Shown here: positions 47,660 through 60,355 of the stretch, in pieces | How the letters are laid out: the number at the start of each line of letters is the position of its first letter | Position numbering within the stretch: the first letter of the stretch is position 1 | Assembly (NCBI GenBank): GCA_024138025.1 | Contig: JAMXBD010003423.1 | Location: 56,623-120,622, forward strand | DNA: 64,000 nt | Reading direction: 5' to 3' | From: Combretum micranthum | Lineage: Eukaryota; Streptophyta; Magnoliopsida; Myrtales; Combretaceae | Translations under genes and position numbers: made by a program | The notes under the pieces: model-generated | What the model was told of the DNA's origin: nothing | What the model saw: only the letters and a program-made list of their open reading frames with translations | The model's database searches: none

Positions 47660-48775
47660 GGAAATAAAAAATAGGGTAACATTTGTACCTGAAATTTGCT
47701 AATTTTTGTGATTAATTAATCAAAGTTTAAAAGTGTTGATTTAATATCTATGCTTTGTCGATTTTGCAATTAACTACCTCAATTTTGCACACTTCTCCTA
47801 TAAAGCTACCTAAACTTTAGTCATTTTATAACTAACTATATTTTGATATTGTAATTGATTTTGGAAAATTTTTATACTGTAAATTGATACTTTCAAACTC
47901 CATGATATTAATTGTTTAAATAGAAAAGAAATTTAAATATCAAATATAACATTTATCGTAAAATAGATATACGTTTTCTAGAAAAATCCAGAATTCCAAA
48001 TTATTAAAAGACAACCTTTCAATTTTACTACATCATGACTTCGGTCTGTTGAGAGAACATGATTTCAGCTTTACCTCTTATCACGATATAGTCGCTAGAG
48101 TTAGTAATACAAGTAATGAAAATGTGTTTCAAAGGCATAATTATTTAGCAAATGGAAAGTGTGTCTTGAAGACACTTTTTTAAGTGTGCTAAAGTTCGGT
48201 TTATTTTCTATGTTTCCAGTTTTTTAGAGGTTTTTTTTTTTTGAAAAAAAATATTTTTAATTTCTTTTCTTGTATAAAATTTATCCTTTCTAAAGCTTTA
48301 TATATAACAAAATGTCAAAAAGAAATTAAATAGCTCATCTTATCATTTTTGGAATAATGGCAAGTCAAGTGCATATACTTTCAATCATTAACAATTTAGT
48401 GTTTCATCTTTAAATTTTGATAAATTAATATTTGTACTTTCAAAGTATGTGCAATTCGGTATCTTTATTAAACAATATTTGATGTGCATATATTTTGATT
48501 ATAGGCTAATGATAGATAAAGTGCTTTTACTTTTAACAAATGGTATTCCTTGGCTAATGTTACATCCTTAGATTTTATCAATTTTTGATCAAATGTTTGT
48601 CATTATCCGGTCATCAAAATAAATGTCCATCAAATATGACTTCACATAGACACTAAAACACACAAAACTTCAAACGTACAATCACTAATTTTCAAAAATA
48701 TAAAATGAGATATTAAATTGCCAAAAATTGAAAATACAAGTACTTAACCTTCTATTATCTCCATCATTTTCTTAC
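47660..48775. repeat. Two further MITE-like stretches and intervening AT-rich DNA
   Basis: 47660-47860 carries the style of the foldback repeats (ACCTGAAATTTGCTAA, CTACCTAAACTTTAG). 48355-48770 has a left arm with CAAGTGCATATACTTTC and TTTAAATTTTGATAAATT, and an inverted counterpart on the right (AAGTACTTGTATTTTCAA). Borders are approximate. Confidence 0.4.
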
Positions 48776-50182
48776 AAACCCAATATGGTCATTACTTACT
48801 ATGAGTAGCTCCAATAAACAGCACTACAAAGCAACTTGCCTTAGATCAATCTACCCATAATCTAATATACCACATTTCTTGAATCCAATTAGAAGTAATT
48901 AAAAGAGGTTTTATTGTTTTCGTTTTTTTTCAAAAGGATAATGAAAATGAAAGAATCAAGAAAGGTATTGTATTTCACATGAATACGAAACAAATATCAT
49001 TATTTGCTTTTCTAAACTTCATGTTTATACTACAAATAAAAAAAAAGGACTTTAATTAAAATAACTAGCCTATCTCATGTCTTACACTTGTCCTTCTAGC
49101 TTATTATATAGGCATGTACAAAACTAAGTTAGTGCATTGTGTTGCTATAACATATACTGTTTCTATGTAATTCTAAATATGTTTCAAATAGTGATAGACT
49201 TAGATATCATCATAGGCTATTTTCGAACCGAGAATTGACCTGACTCATCACCAATGGGTTCTGAACTGGGAACCAAATTGGGAAAGTGATGGGAATTTAA
49301 CTGAGGTTTCGATGATAAGAGCTAGAAGTAAAGGACTGCAAAAATTGGTTCAAAAAATTGTGACAAATAGACCGTGAAGATGAATTTAACTTTCTTTAAT
49401 CTATCATAGAAGTGATTATGTATCAATTTGTGTAAGGGATGAAGGAAGTACAAAAGATATTCAAAATCATGTTCTGGTAATGTCTGCAATCTTCCTTGAG
49501 GTTCAATTTAAGGTGAAATATGAAGACGCGATTAAAGAAACAACGTTAACCGCGCCTTGAGTAGCGCCTGTAGTTGTACTTGCAATACATCTGCTTGAAT
49601 TGTCGCGCCCACGGTTTGAAGGAAGCTTAATATTCAATAGATATTGGAGCTTTACTCATGTCCGCGATCAACAATACTTTGTCTACGACTCTTACTGCAC
49701 AACTTTACACGTAAATTTTATGACAATAGATTTCAATCTTTTATTTGTTACTTTCCTATTTTATCTTTTAAATATCTTTCCTGTTTTAGCTATTGATATC
49801 TTTCCTATTTTAACTACCTACTATTTTTAGATATCATATCATGAGTAGAAATAGGATCTATTTGTAAGCATAAAATAGATATTATTCAAATTTTAGGTAA
49901 ACTTTCTTTTTTGAGATATTTCCTCCTGAAATTCTTATTCTTATCAATCTTATTGATTACGACAAACAAACCACTTTAGTTAATTTGTGAGTCATACCAA
50001 ATTAAGGAGAGTTTAGTTTAGGTTGTTCTTGGTGTATAATATCCTTGAATAATGTTGATCATATAATGTTCTTTTCTTATTATTCAAGAAACCCTAATAC
50101 TTGTGTTAAGTCTTAGGCTTTCTTTGGATTGATTGTTAATTGGTCTATAGATGTATTAGTGATTAAGTTCTTAGGCGTATCA
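48776..50182 (+). other. Region ending in the 5' LTR of Ty3/gypsy element 2
   Basis: The right part ends GGCGTATCA at 50182, just before a primer site, so it must hold an LTR; its left border could not be set and may lie near 49.3-49.5 kb. There is no second copy in the window to compare. 49555-49620 contains GC-rich words such as GCGCCTTGAGTAGCGCC. No gene is seen. Confidence 0.45.
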
Positions 50183-50187
50183 TATTT

Positions 50188-50203
50188 TGGTATCAAAGCA
50201 TGG
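50188..50203 (+). promoter_or_regulatory. Primer binding site of Ty3/gypsy element 2
   Basis: TGGTATCAAAGCATGG, near the complement of the initiator tRNA-Met 3' end, placed 5 bases after the LTR end CA. Confidence 0.8.
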
Positions 50204-50328
50204 TTACGATTAGTTGTCTCCACCATTATTGTGTTCATACGTGATGAAGTTTTTGGTTGTGATCAGATTTAGTGTTTGACACCAATCTTCGGATTGGTGT
50301 TTTTGATTATTAATTACATATTATCAGG

Positions 50329-51470
50329 ATGTCGAACAAAAGTGTGCTTGGCAATTTTGGTGGGGAGGTTAATAGTGGATTTCCTGGAAACAAGGGAGTT
50401 CCAAGTAATGGTACAGGTAATATTGGTGTTCAGGTCGATAATGAATAGAGTATGAGCCAACAATTGCAAACTTTGAATAACACGGTCAATACATTAGTCC
50501 CCAAACATGATACTACCTCGTTTAGAAGCACCACCCCCATCATCACCTGATTATGGTAGATAAGGAGATGTTAGATGGGGTAATCCTGATTATAGGAATG
50601 CTCATGGAAGAGAATTTAGGCCACCTAAGGTTTTAGAGCATGTAAAATTGTAGATGCCTTCTTTTAGTAAAAATGGTTTAGCAGATGACTATCTCGATTA
50701 GGAGGATAAGGTGGAAGTATTATTTGCATGTTATGATATGGAGAAACATATGCAAGTTCGATTAGTTGCTGTTGAGTTTATAACGTATGCTACATTATGG
50801 TGGAAAAATCTTGGTGCCTATGTATTATAAGCATGAGATCTTCATGCGCCTCTAGTCTCTTAGACAATAGGGTAAGAGTGTGGAAGAGTATGCACAAGGG
50901 TTTGAATCGTTGATGATTAGAAGTGGTGCTACTAAGCCACCTGAGCAAAAGTATGAGATTGCTTATGTAATGGAACTTCAGACATATGATACCCTTAATG
51001 AAGCCATTCAATTAGCTCTTAAGGTAGAGTAATAGAGATCAAACTATCCTTACAAGTCAATAAGTAATAGGTATGTATCTTAGAAATCTCATGTTTCAGA
51101 TAGTAGGAAGTCTGATAGAAGCACTTTTAATAAGCCTAGTGATAAAGGGGAATCTAGTAGTTGTGTGAGAAGTGATAGAAATAATAATGACAAGGGTAAA
51201 AGTAAAATTAATGTGAATGGAAGTTCTGGTAAAGCAAGTAGATCCGGTGATAGAACTCGTGATATTAAATGTTTTAAGTGCTTAGGAAGAAGACATATTT
51301 CTTCTCAATGTCCTAACCAGAAGGTTATGATGAATATTGGTGGTGAAGTTGTTAGTGAGGATCAAGAAGAAAATGATTCTAGAGAGCCAAATAGTATTGT
51401 TGCTACATTAAATACTTATTATGGAGATGTAGATGCTAAAACTTATGAGAAGCAAGGGGGAAGATAAGTA
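50329..51470 (+). pseudogene. Ty3/gypsy element 2 gag
   Basis: Starts MSNKSVLGNFGGEVNSG at 50329. Gag core pieces are KVEVLFACYDMEKHMQVRLVA-like (50707-50775) and ATLWWKN (about 50790-50810). The zinc knuckle CFKCLGRRHISSQC (about 51270-51312) is intact. The last part is open at 51165-51467. Stops such as the one after DYLD show it is dead. The organisation parallels element 1, but this is a separate copy. Confidence 0.78.
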
Positions 51471-51477
51471 TATGAGT

Positions 51478-51909
51478 ATTAATGTGTTAAAACGTATGCT
51501 TACAGTCTGTTCACTTGACATAAATGGCTATTTATTCCTTCCTCGTTTGACATAAAGCTGATATTATAATGTTCACTTAAAAGAGATAACAATTTATAAT
51601 GAATTGATATTACTTAAAATGATGAATAGGAATTCATGTCTTTACTCTATGAATTGCCATTCAATGGTCTATTTTTCAACTTTATCATAAATACCCCAAT
51701 CTTAAAAATAACACTTATATAATTATCCTCTCTCTGTAATAAATACAAAGGGCATTATAGGTATTTTACCTTTTACTCTAATAACTACTTGTTTACTTTT
51801 TACACTAAGTGAACATTATAATAGCTATTACAACTCTATTACATTCCATTTGAATTTGAATTTCATTCCCCCCTTATTCCATTCAGCGAAGTGAATGGGT
51901 CATTAATGT
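51478..51909. mobile_element. hAT-type MITE with exact 8-bp target duplication
   Basis: ATTAATGT occurs at 51478-51485 and 51902-51909, flanking 416 bp of AT-rich non-coding DNA. The ends carry inverted similarity: TGTTCACTTGAC near the left, and CATTCACTTCGC when the right is inverted. Removing the insert and one duplication copy restores a continuous gag-protease frame (SINVSQ at the join). An 8-bp duplication is the hAT signature. Confidence 0.85.
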
Positions 51910-51929
51910 TTCCCAATCTTATAGAGAGG

Positions 51930-52340
51930 AACAATGAGAGAATTTATTTCATGTGGCTTGTAGAGTGAAGGGAAATTTATGTCACTCATTATTGATGGAT
52001 GAAGTTACACCAACGTTGTTGTTGTTGCTTTAGTTGATAAGTTGAATCTAACTGCCACTCTACATCCTAAACCTTATAAGTTACATTGGCTCAATGAGCA
52101 AGGTAACTTGCAAGTGACTAGACAAATGAAGGTACCTTTCAATATAGGTGACAAATATAGAGATGAAGTTGTATGTGATGTGTTGCCTATATATGCTTCT
52201 CATATCTTATTAGGAGGACCATGGTTGTTTGATTATAAGGTCTTACATGATGGGTACAAAAACACTTAAGCTTTCTAAAAGTATGGTAAGAAGATAATTT
52301 TAAATCCTATGTCACCAGCTGAAGTCAAAAACACTCAATT
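51930..52340 (+). pseudogene. Ty3/gypsy element 2 protease
   Basis: The D-G-x-S-x-T-N active-site stretch lies at about 51991-52014 in broken form, with a stop codon at the position after DG. It is followed by VDKLNLTATLHPKPYKLHWL and VVCDVLPIYASHILLGGPW (52042-52269), which are typical of the gypsy retropepsin region and linker. Confidence 0.75.
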
Positions 52341-52479
52341 ATAGATGAACAAAACAATTAAGAAGAAATTTATGTTTATGTCACAAGAAGATGCCCATTT
52401 AGTCATACAGGCTAAGGAGTCGGTCTGTGTATTACATGTTAGAAGAGTATTGGAAACTATAGAGCAACTTCCTTTGCTT

Positions 52480-53218
52480 ACTACAATATAGCATTTGTTG
52501 GAGGAGCTTACAGATTTATTTCCTGAAGAGCTACCTAAGGGGTTACCACCTGTAAGAGGAATAGAGCATGCTATAGATCTTCAACAAGGGGTAGTATTGC
52601 CTAATCGTCTGGCCTATCAAATGAATCCTGAAGAAGCAAAAGAATTGAAAAGATAGGTTGAGGAGTTATTGGAAAGAGGCTATGTTAAGAAAATTATTAG
52701 TCCATGTGCTATTCTAGCCTTGTTAGTACTTAAGAAAGATTGATCATGAAGGATGTGTATTGACAGTAGAGCCATTAACAAGATTACTATTAAGTACCAG
52801 TATCCTGTACAACAGCATGATGAGTTGAATAGTACACAAATATTTTCCAAAGTGATTTTAAGAGTGGTTATCATTAGACCAAGACGAGAGTAGGAGATGA
52901 GTGGAAGACTTTTTTCATGACAAAGCACGGATTATATGAATGATTGGTGATGCCATTTAGCTTAACAAATGTACCAAGCACTTTTATACGAGTTATGAAT
53001 AATGTCCTAACAAAGTTCTCAAGAAATTTTGTAATGGTATATTTTGATGATATCCTAGTATATAGAAAAGATTTGGACAGCCATGTGAACCATTTACGAG
53101 CTGTGTTTGAAGCGTTAAGATATAAGAAATTATACTGTAACTTCAAGAAGTTTTTTTTCCATCAACTAGAGGTAATATTTTTAGGTTTTGTCGTTTCTCG
53201 AACAAGGAATTGGGTAGA
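52480..53218 (+). pseudogene. Ty3/gypsy element 2 reverse transcriptase, truncated
   Basis: Pieces before the palm include LTDLFPEELPKGLPPVRGIEH-like sequence and AYQMNPEEAKELK (52612-52650). The palm has MPFSLTNVPSTF and VYFDDILVY (about 53037-53064), then FHQLEVIFLGFVVS. Homology stops at about 53218, where the Athila-like LTR begins, so the rest was displaced outside the window by that insertion. Confidence 0.8.
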
Positions 53219-56200
53219 TGATGGGAATATTTTTCCATCACCTTTCTGCTTGAAGTGTGTTTTTACTCTCGCTAGATTTTACATTTGTCAGATAACTATA
53301 AATGCATGTTTTTAATAAAAAAATAATCAATTTAAGTGCGAAAGCTACAACAAGTGTACCAATCATGCAAGTATAGCCAAGTAGGAGTATTCAAGGTTGT
53401 GAACTATAGGAAGCTAATTGACTAAATACTAGATTATAGTGATTCTACTCTAAGGTAGGCAACCAAATTGGAGTTTTGAGACTTCTAACTAATTAAACTA
53501 TTTCTATAAATTACCACTATAAATTATGACTAATCTAATACTAAAAATTACATTAATGCAAAACTCACTCTTTGAAACTCCTTTAGTAAGTAGATGTGGT
53601 ATTAGGTAATGGTTTGTTTAGGATTTCCATTTGTTGCTTTGTAATTATAATCGGATTTATTTATTTGGATTTTGATTAAACTCACAAATATTTGCTTCCC
53701 TCTCAAGTTGCAAAAAATTCTAGTTATAACCTGGATATCCCTCTCGAGTAACCCATTTATAACCATTAGTTAAATAACGCATTCCTCTCATAAGCCATGT
53801 TATTCTAATTGAATTTGTGGTTCAAGCACGTGTCCATATTGATAAACCATACTTTCAACTACATGAAGAACATAAGTTCTACAACTTGAAACTAAACCGC
53901 ATGTGTTCATGTTGGTTTAGAAGTTATATTTTCTATTTCAAATGAGTTTTAGAATCCCCTCTCGAGTATCTTAAGTTCTAATTTATAAGAAAATCATAGA
54001 TAAATTTTTATCTTGTGAATATTGAAATAGGAATAACCGAAATTCCAAATTAACAAAATTCGTTATAAAGGGTCTGTTTGTTTATTGACAGATTGCATAT
54101 AAACACTTTTTTCAAACTTTTTTCTAACAAATTATTTATAAAGAATTAGATACAAATAAAAAATATTGATAGTTCTTATTAGAAGATCAAATAGATTAAA
54201 TATAGATAAAATATAAATGTAAATCGAGCATATTTACACATATCATTTTGAAAAAGATACAGATATAGAGGAAAAACAAACCATCCAAATAGACCCAAAA
54301 ATACTAATCAACTACTTAGTAGATCCATAAACCATCACATAATCCCACTAAATAGATTTAGCTCATACTAATAAGTGGAATTTTATTCAAGATAAAAATC
54401 TGAGCACAACCATCACAAAAGATAATAGAGAGAGTACACTTGAAATATAAAGAATGTCTTTCTAATATGATTCTGGATCCACTTCATTGTGAATGTGCAT
54501 AATGGAAAGTGCCAAAAAAATGGGGTGGAATGATGTGAGGTCCATGAGTTGAGGTCAAGGTTGGTGAGTGAAGTGAGGTGGATGAGGTGAAAGATGGTTG
54601 GATGGTCTATCAAGAGACAAAGACCAAAATATGGTCTATCCCAAAAAACAAAGACAAAACAGAAAATGAAGATGAGAATGGTATATATTATGTGGTTTGT
54701 ATAAGGTGGGCTGGTGAGAGGAAGTATGATGATGTGGAAGTTGATTGGGTTTAACGGTTGTGATGTGAAAAATATGTGGAGTTGCTCCTTAAAAACTTTA
54801 AAAAGAACAAAAGAAAGTCTTTGAATAATTATCAAAATAGGCTTGTAGACAGTATGCCCCAAAATTAGAATTAATAAAATAAAGTAAAACAAAGGTTGCT
54901 GCAGATTCAGTTCCCTCAGCAGTAGACTTGCCCGGCCGCTGATGACTTGTATGCTATTTCTAGCTCAGTCAGTTGCGTAAGTTTGGCTGAGGGTCTTGCT
55001 GTCAGGAAAGTTTGAACAGTGGCTTGGTTCATGCTTGAGGGACGCTTGGCCTCATATGGTTCAGTGCTGCAGGTTGGTGATGATCGGGCGCTTGGATTTT
55101 TGTCGTGGCAAGCCATGAGCACTCGAGCAAGGTTGAAAGCAGGTTGGTGGACTGATGTGATGCAGCTCGTGACTTGGAGAAGGCAGGTTGGTCACATGAG
55201 CTTGATGGATAGCCGCTGGTTGCGTGATTGGAGCTCGGATGTTTCTACACAATAACTCCGTCACCTCTTCAACTCAGTTCTGCGCATTGACAAGATATGT
55301 CAGTGAAGGCTCTAATCTGATCGGTTCGGATCTGTATATAGCTGGTCGGAGCAAGCTTGGATTAACCCAACGGTCATGAATCTGCTGGTGTGGAGTTCAT
55401 GAGCGGCTGCTCGACAAATTCGGTTAAGGGCAGCTTCTCTTGGCACACCTGACTAGTGCATTTGCTTGGCTTCCTTGCTGCTGCTCAACACTTGGAATTT
55501 AGTTACATGTTACTCGTCCTTTGGTAACTCGTTGTTGCAGAGTGCTCGGTCAGCAGCTGCTTGTAAGGAGCGCACAGTAATTGAGAAAGCAGCTCGGTTC
55601 TGCTTTGCTAAGCAAGTCGGTGTGATCAACGAGCTCGTCACTGCTGTTGTTTCTTTGGAAATGTTGGAGCTCAGATTGGCGATCAATATCAGCATGTTGC
55701 TGCTGCTCAGGAAGACTTATTCCGTACAGCTCTAGTATGAATTAAGGTTCAAGTCAGCTCGGTCTCAGCTCTCGCTTAGACCAGCAGCTCCACTACTCGG
55801 ATGAGCAACTCCACTCAGTAGCTGCTTGGTTGTTCCTCATTTGTGCTTCCACTACTGCTGCTAGCTCATCCTATTTTCTGCTCAGATCATGGCTGCAATC
55901 CTTGGTCCTGGTATTGGCTCAAATGCATCATATGCTTCTTTTCAGCTATAATACAAATCTGCAGGCGCTTAAATTGGAATATAATGCAACTTTCTTTCTT
56001 GTATCTTCCAAACTTGTAACAAAAATAGCATGAACTTACTACCTCTTTGAGTAACATTATCCAAACCTTCAAATTACTAGACTTTCAAGCTCCAATATAC
56101 TCTTTTTGGTCCTTTTTCTGAGTTTTTGGTGCAAGTGATCCTAAATTTGCATTTTATCATTTTCTGATTAGATTAACATTGAAAACTCATCAATTATGCA

Positions 56201-56252
56201 AGAATTGTTGTGACATTAGTAGAGATAAATGTGTGCTCTTACACATTTATCA
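53219..56252 (-). mobile_element. LTR of Athila-like element (R-family copy c)
   Basis: On the - strand it starts TGATAAATGTG at 56252, just downstream of a G-rich polypurine tract, so this is the 3' LTR. Its left part (53330-54420) resembles the other R copies (CAACAAGTGTACCAATCATG). The left border TGATGGGAAT is inferred from the end of the reverse transcriptase homology. The stretch 54890-55890 is markedly GC-richer, with repeated AGCTCGG, GCTGCTC and GGTTGGT words, and gives spurious overlapping frames. At 3.0 kb it is twice as long as copies d and e because of this section. Confidence 0.55.
56224..56251. repeat. Perfect 11-bp hairpin at the LTR start
   Basis: GATAAATGTGT (56224-56234), loop GCTCTT, then ACACATTTATC (56241-56251). 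It includes the first bases of the LTR as read on the - strand. Confidence 0.85.
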
Positions 56253-56269
56253 ACTACCCCCAACTTACC
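56253..56269 (-). promoter_or_regulatory. Polypurine tract of the Athila-like element
   Basis: The - strand reads GGTAAGTTGGGGGTAGT directly before the LTR start TGATAAATG. It is preceded by GCTTGAGGACAAGCAATGA, a word commonly found just before the 3' LTR in such plant elements. Confidence 0.65.
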
Positions 56270-58480
56270 TCATTGCTTGTCCTCAAGCAAATTCTAAGCC
56301 CCTCGTCGTGAACAAATATTATATAGGACTGCAGCGCACAAATCACCACTCTTGAGACAAGTTTGGTACACGCACCAATGCTTATATGGAACATTCTGCA
56401 TTTTTCTTGTGCAGACTCATTCTTGACACCAAATTATAATTTCTCTCAACGTAATTCTTTTAGTCTCACATTGAACGTTCTGCACTTTTTATTCAAATAA
56501 AAATTGCAGGAATTATTCAACAGTCAAGCATGAACCATTCTTAACATGTACTTCAGATATGCACCATGTTTAACCTTTTTGACACAAGTGGAACCAGCTG
56601 CAAATTTTTCAAAGAAACTCACTCTTTATAAGCTCAAACATCAGAATTCACATGATTTTCATGGCTCTCATCACTCAATCAATCAACATGTGCGCAAATT
56701 ACCTACAAAAGATTTAAACCATTAATCATTGTTCAATAGAGTTCCATCTCATTTAGCTCAAAATCTTCATACTTGAAATCAAGTATAACATCAAATAACC
56801 AAAGAAGAGATCTTCACACTTTGTATGCTAGATTAACATGTATACATTTCTAATTCATATCTCAAGCACAATACAACCAAGTAAATGACACAAAACTACA
56901 AAATCTTCCTCTACTTTTGTAATTTCTTCGCTTTTCCTAAATTTTTGCCTTTTTCTTTGATTTTCTTTTTTTAACATACAAGCATCCTCATTTTTAATTT
57001 GATTTGTAATGACATTAGGGTGCTCTTTTTTCTTCCTTTTTCTTCTTGACATACTTGCTTCTTCTTTTTGAATTTGATTTTATTTGTATTGCATTAGGGA
57101 GCATTTTATTCTTTCTTTTTCTTTTCTTTTCATGTTTTATGCACACACACACCTTTTCTGTCCAAGATGGCTTTTCAAGGTAAGTTCAAATTTTGCATGA
57201 TTTACATAATCCTATTGTGTTCAAGAACTTCAAAAAACTTAGATACATGCTAGTGAGCTTAAAAAAGCAAAAACCTAATCCAAAATCAATGACATTGCCT
57301 CAACCCTAAGTCTTAAAATCTCAACCTAAGTGAAAAGTAACTAAACAAAGTAATGATTTCATGGCTTAACTCTACAGAAGTGAGAAGTGTCCAATTCATG
57401 ATCAAGTTCCAAAAAACACAAAAATTGAAAAATTTAGACCATTTTTCTCATTTTCATGGGAAACATGCAGCTAAAATTCTATTTTTGAAAATTTTTTGTA
57501 CAAATGACGTAAGTATCAAGAGTGGTATGGATCAATTGCATTCTCATTAAGCACACAAAGGATCAAAAGCTCACAACTCAGCTTAGCTCACTTTTGTCCA
57601 GCACATGTATTAAGTATTTTCAGCCAAAAACTCATGAAAGGACCAACCAACAACACTTAAATCAATGTCTCAGCTATCAAAATTAAAAGTTCAATTGCCG
57701 ACACAAGTAAAAAAGTAGTAGCTCAACTCACCCCACAAGAATTTCAATACAAACATCCTTTTCCAAACACTAACAACTTACTAGCCAACAACTCCAGGCT
57801 ACATAAAAAGTGTAACATGGACCCCCAACTTAAATATCTACAAGGTCCTCATTTATATTCACAAATAAATGTATGAAAAGAAAAAAAAGTAAGAGCTAAG
57901 ACAATCTCTTTGAAGTGTTGGGCCGAGTTGTTGAGCTCTTTGGGTCATGACATGATCTTTATAACATTTAAGTCTCCTTTGTTCAACAAATTCTCTTCAT
58001 GACCATAAATAACAAGAATTCCAAACTATTATAGATTGACCTACACATGTAACAAACACTTAAAGCAACCAAATAAACAAAAAAAGGCAAAAGCACACAA
58101 AAACTAAAGAGAAAGCATCATTTTTACAAATTATGGGTTATCTCCCACACGGTGCTAAATTTAGAATCTTTAGCCCGACTCTAATCTTTCCACCAGGGTC
58201 CCATGAGAAAGTGTCCCATGTCCAAGTTTCACAAATCAACAAAGGGAATTTCTATCTCATTTTTGTTCTATCACTTTTAAGCTTCATCCCCTTCATCCAA
58301 GACATTTGAGCTTTTTGATATGGAGAGAATTTATAATATGATGCCTTCTCAAGTTCTATGATGTATCCTAGAGGCTATAGGCACTCATGAGGTTCATCAT
58401 CTCCTAAGCTCTCAATCATTTCAATGAGGAGAGAATTCTATTTGTTGTTCAATTTCCATATCTTCCTCAATCTCTCCAAC
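56270..58480 (-). mobile_element. Athila-like internal remnant, non-coding
   Basis: AT-rich sequence. On the + strand, ATGGGTTATCTCCCACACGG (about 58134-58153) is the degenerate, inverted form of a word common in the 3' untranslated zone of Athila/Tat elements (GGGTTGCCTCCC...). No gag or pol is readable here. It is cut at 58481-58485 by R copy d and continues after 59850. Confidence 0.5.
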
Positions 58481-58485
58481 CATCT

Positions 58486-59845
58486 TGATCATCACCAACT
58501 GTAGCTTTAATAATTTAAATACCTGTTCCTAGTTCTAATTACGATGCAAAAGGCAAGTGTACCTATCGTAACCGTAGTGTAGCATTAAGCATAGGTTCAT
58601 TCCACAGGGAGCCACTAATTACTAGTACTAACTTTGTCCATATTATCTAATCATTGATTAAGAATGATCATGATCACAGATTTTTAACTAATTAACTATT
58701 AAAATTATGTTGAACTAATCTAGACTCACTTTCTAACAAGAAACAAGGATTAAATCAATTATCAAAACAACCTATATCTCATTCTATAACTCTCTTATCA
58801 TGTGAATCATTGGACTAAAAATCAAGCTTATTGAGTTCTTAAGTTGCAGAGTGCAAACTAATAACTTTCTCAAGATTAATAGCTTATATAACCCTAGATT
58901 TATCAATTGGCATCTATGCTCAACCAATAGCAACCTAGAATCGCATTAAACACATGAACTCATCCACTTTTTAACCAAGGTACAGAAGATTTTTGTTATT
59001 CTATCTCTAGAATCACAAGCAAATCTCATCCTTGCATAGATCTGATCTTAAAAGCAATTTTTCAATTAACCTAAATGATATCAAACATAAATTCATACTC
59101 TAGATATATGAATCTAAGATAACAAAGAAGAACAAGCAATGGAACATAAGAACGTAAATATATCTTCATTAAGAACAATTCCTTATCACATGACAAAATG
59201 GTTTCAAATGAGATCTAGATTCGTGGCCTACTCTCTCATAATATAAAAAACGAAAATACAAGGAATAAGAGAGAAACCGGAGTTCATGATTACAACCCTG
59301 AAAGATGGGATCTTGAATGCTTTAATAATCTAGATCTCCTTGGTTTGTTGTTTGTAAAGGAAAATATAAAATGTGCTCAAAAGAAAACCCTAGCAGACAT
59401 CTCTTTTCTTATCATAAATGTGTGTGTGTGTGTGTATGTGTGTGTGTGTGTGTAGCTATAGGACATAGAGGAGAGAGAAAAGTCGGGCAAGTGGGCGTCT
59501 GGCTCCATACACCCCTCACTACGCCTCGTGCCAAGGGGCGTGGTGGCTTCGGTGTTCCATTCTTCCTTTGGCATGCCCCTTGTTATGAGGCATCGTGACT
59601 TGCCTTGAGGTTTGTAGTTCATATGCCCTTCACCACGCCCCATGCCAAGGGGTGTGGTAGCTTCTGTGTCTTTTTCCGTCTAGTTTTTCTTGTTACTTTG
59701 GCTTATTTTCTTCACCATTGAGTTTGTAGAACCTTAAAGCAATATATTGATTAATTAAGTAACAGTTCTAGATGATTTTCAATCAAACGACAATTAAAAG
59801 ACTTCACAAATCATCCTAGAATTAGGGGTGTTATGAAGATTATCA
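58486..59845 (-). mobile_element. R-family solo LTR (copy d), duplication CATCT
   Basis: The + strand runs TGATCATCACCAACTG...GAAGATTATCA, 1360 bp, with CATCT at 58481-58485 and 59846-59850. It shares GGCAAGTGTACCTATCG and the downstream order of words with copies b and e, and GATTACAACCCT.AAAGATG with copy e. It contains a TG microsatellite (59419-59453) and a GC-rich inverted module (59505-59660). No internal domain or partner LTR, so it is a solo LTR. Confidence 0.8.
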
Positions 59846-60355
59846 CATCTCTTCTTTTGGGGTCAATTGAGGAATATCTTCAAGATCAATATTCCCAAGA
59901 ATAAGAGAACTAGTGAAAGAACTAAGCCATCTCATTGGTTTCTTCATCATTTCATCTTCCTCATTCATCTCTAGCTCATCTTTGTGACTGTTCTGATTTG
60001 CCTAAGCTCTACAAATTCATTTTTCTTTTCCACCAACTCATCGCCACTTTTAATGACTCCTCATGTTGTGAAAAAGATCATTTTGCTCCAATGCATTAAT
60101 TGGAATTATAATGATCTCCTTGAGTCTCTAAATATTTAATCATCCTGACTACCCATTATTGAGATGGTCCTATAAGAGTGGCCAATTCTTCTAAGGAGAG
60201 GAGGTTGTCAACATTAGAGGCTATGAATTTCCATGAGTCCGCTTCAAATATCATACACATGGTCCAAGCAAACCAATCTAGGTCATCATACCTAGTATCA
60301 ATGGTCAATTCCAAAATGGATTTCTGTTGAGGGTCTTTTTTCTTAAGGCTCAAAG
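59846..60355 (-). mobile_element. Athila-like internal remnant, continued
   Basis: Continues the - strand element after the CATCT duplication. A frame at 60353-60156 contains RYDDLDWFAWTMCMIFEADSW-type sequence of no certain domain. It ends where + strand pol homology of another element begins. Confidence 0.4.

Noticed and set aside
54916..55264. Overlapping frames on both strands with Trp-rich and Ala/Ser-rich translations
   Set aside because: They arise from the GC-richer repeated-word block in an LTR; no known domain, no conserved start and no codon signal.
59371..59643. Frames rich in CVCVCV or HTHTHT
   Set aside because: They are translations of the TG/CA microsatellite in R copy d.
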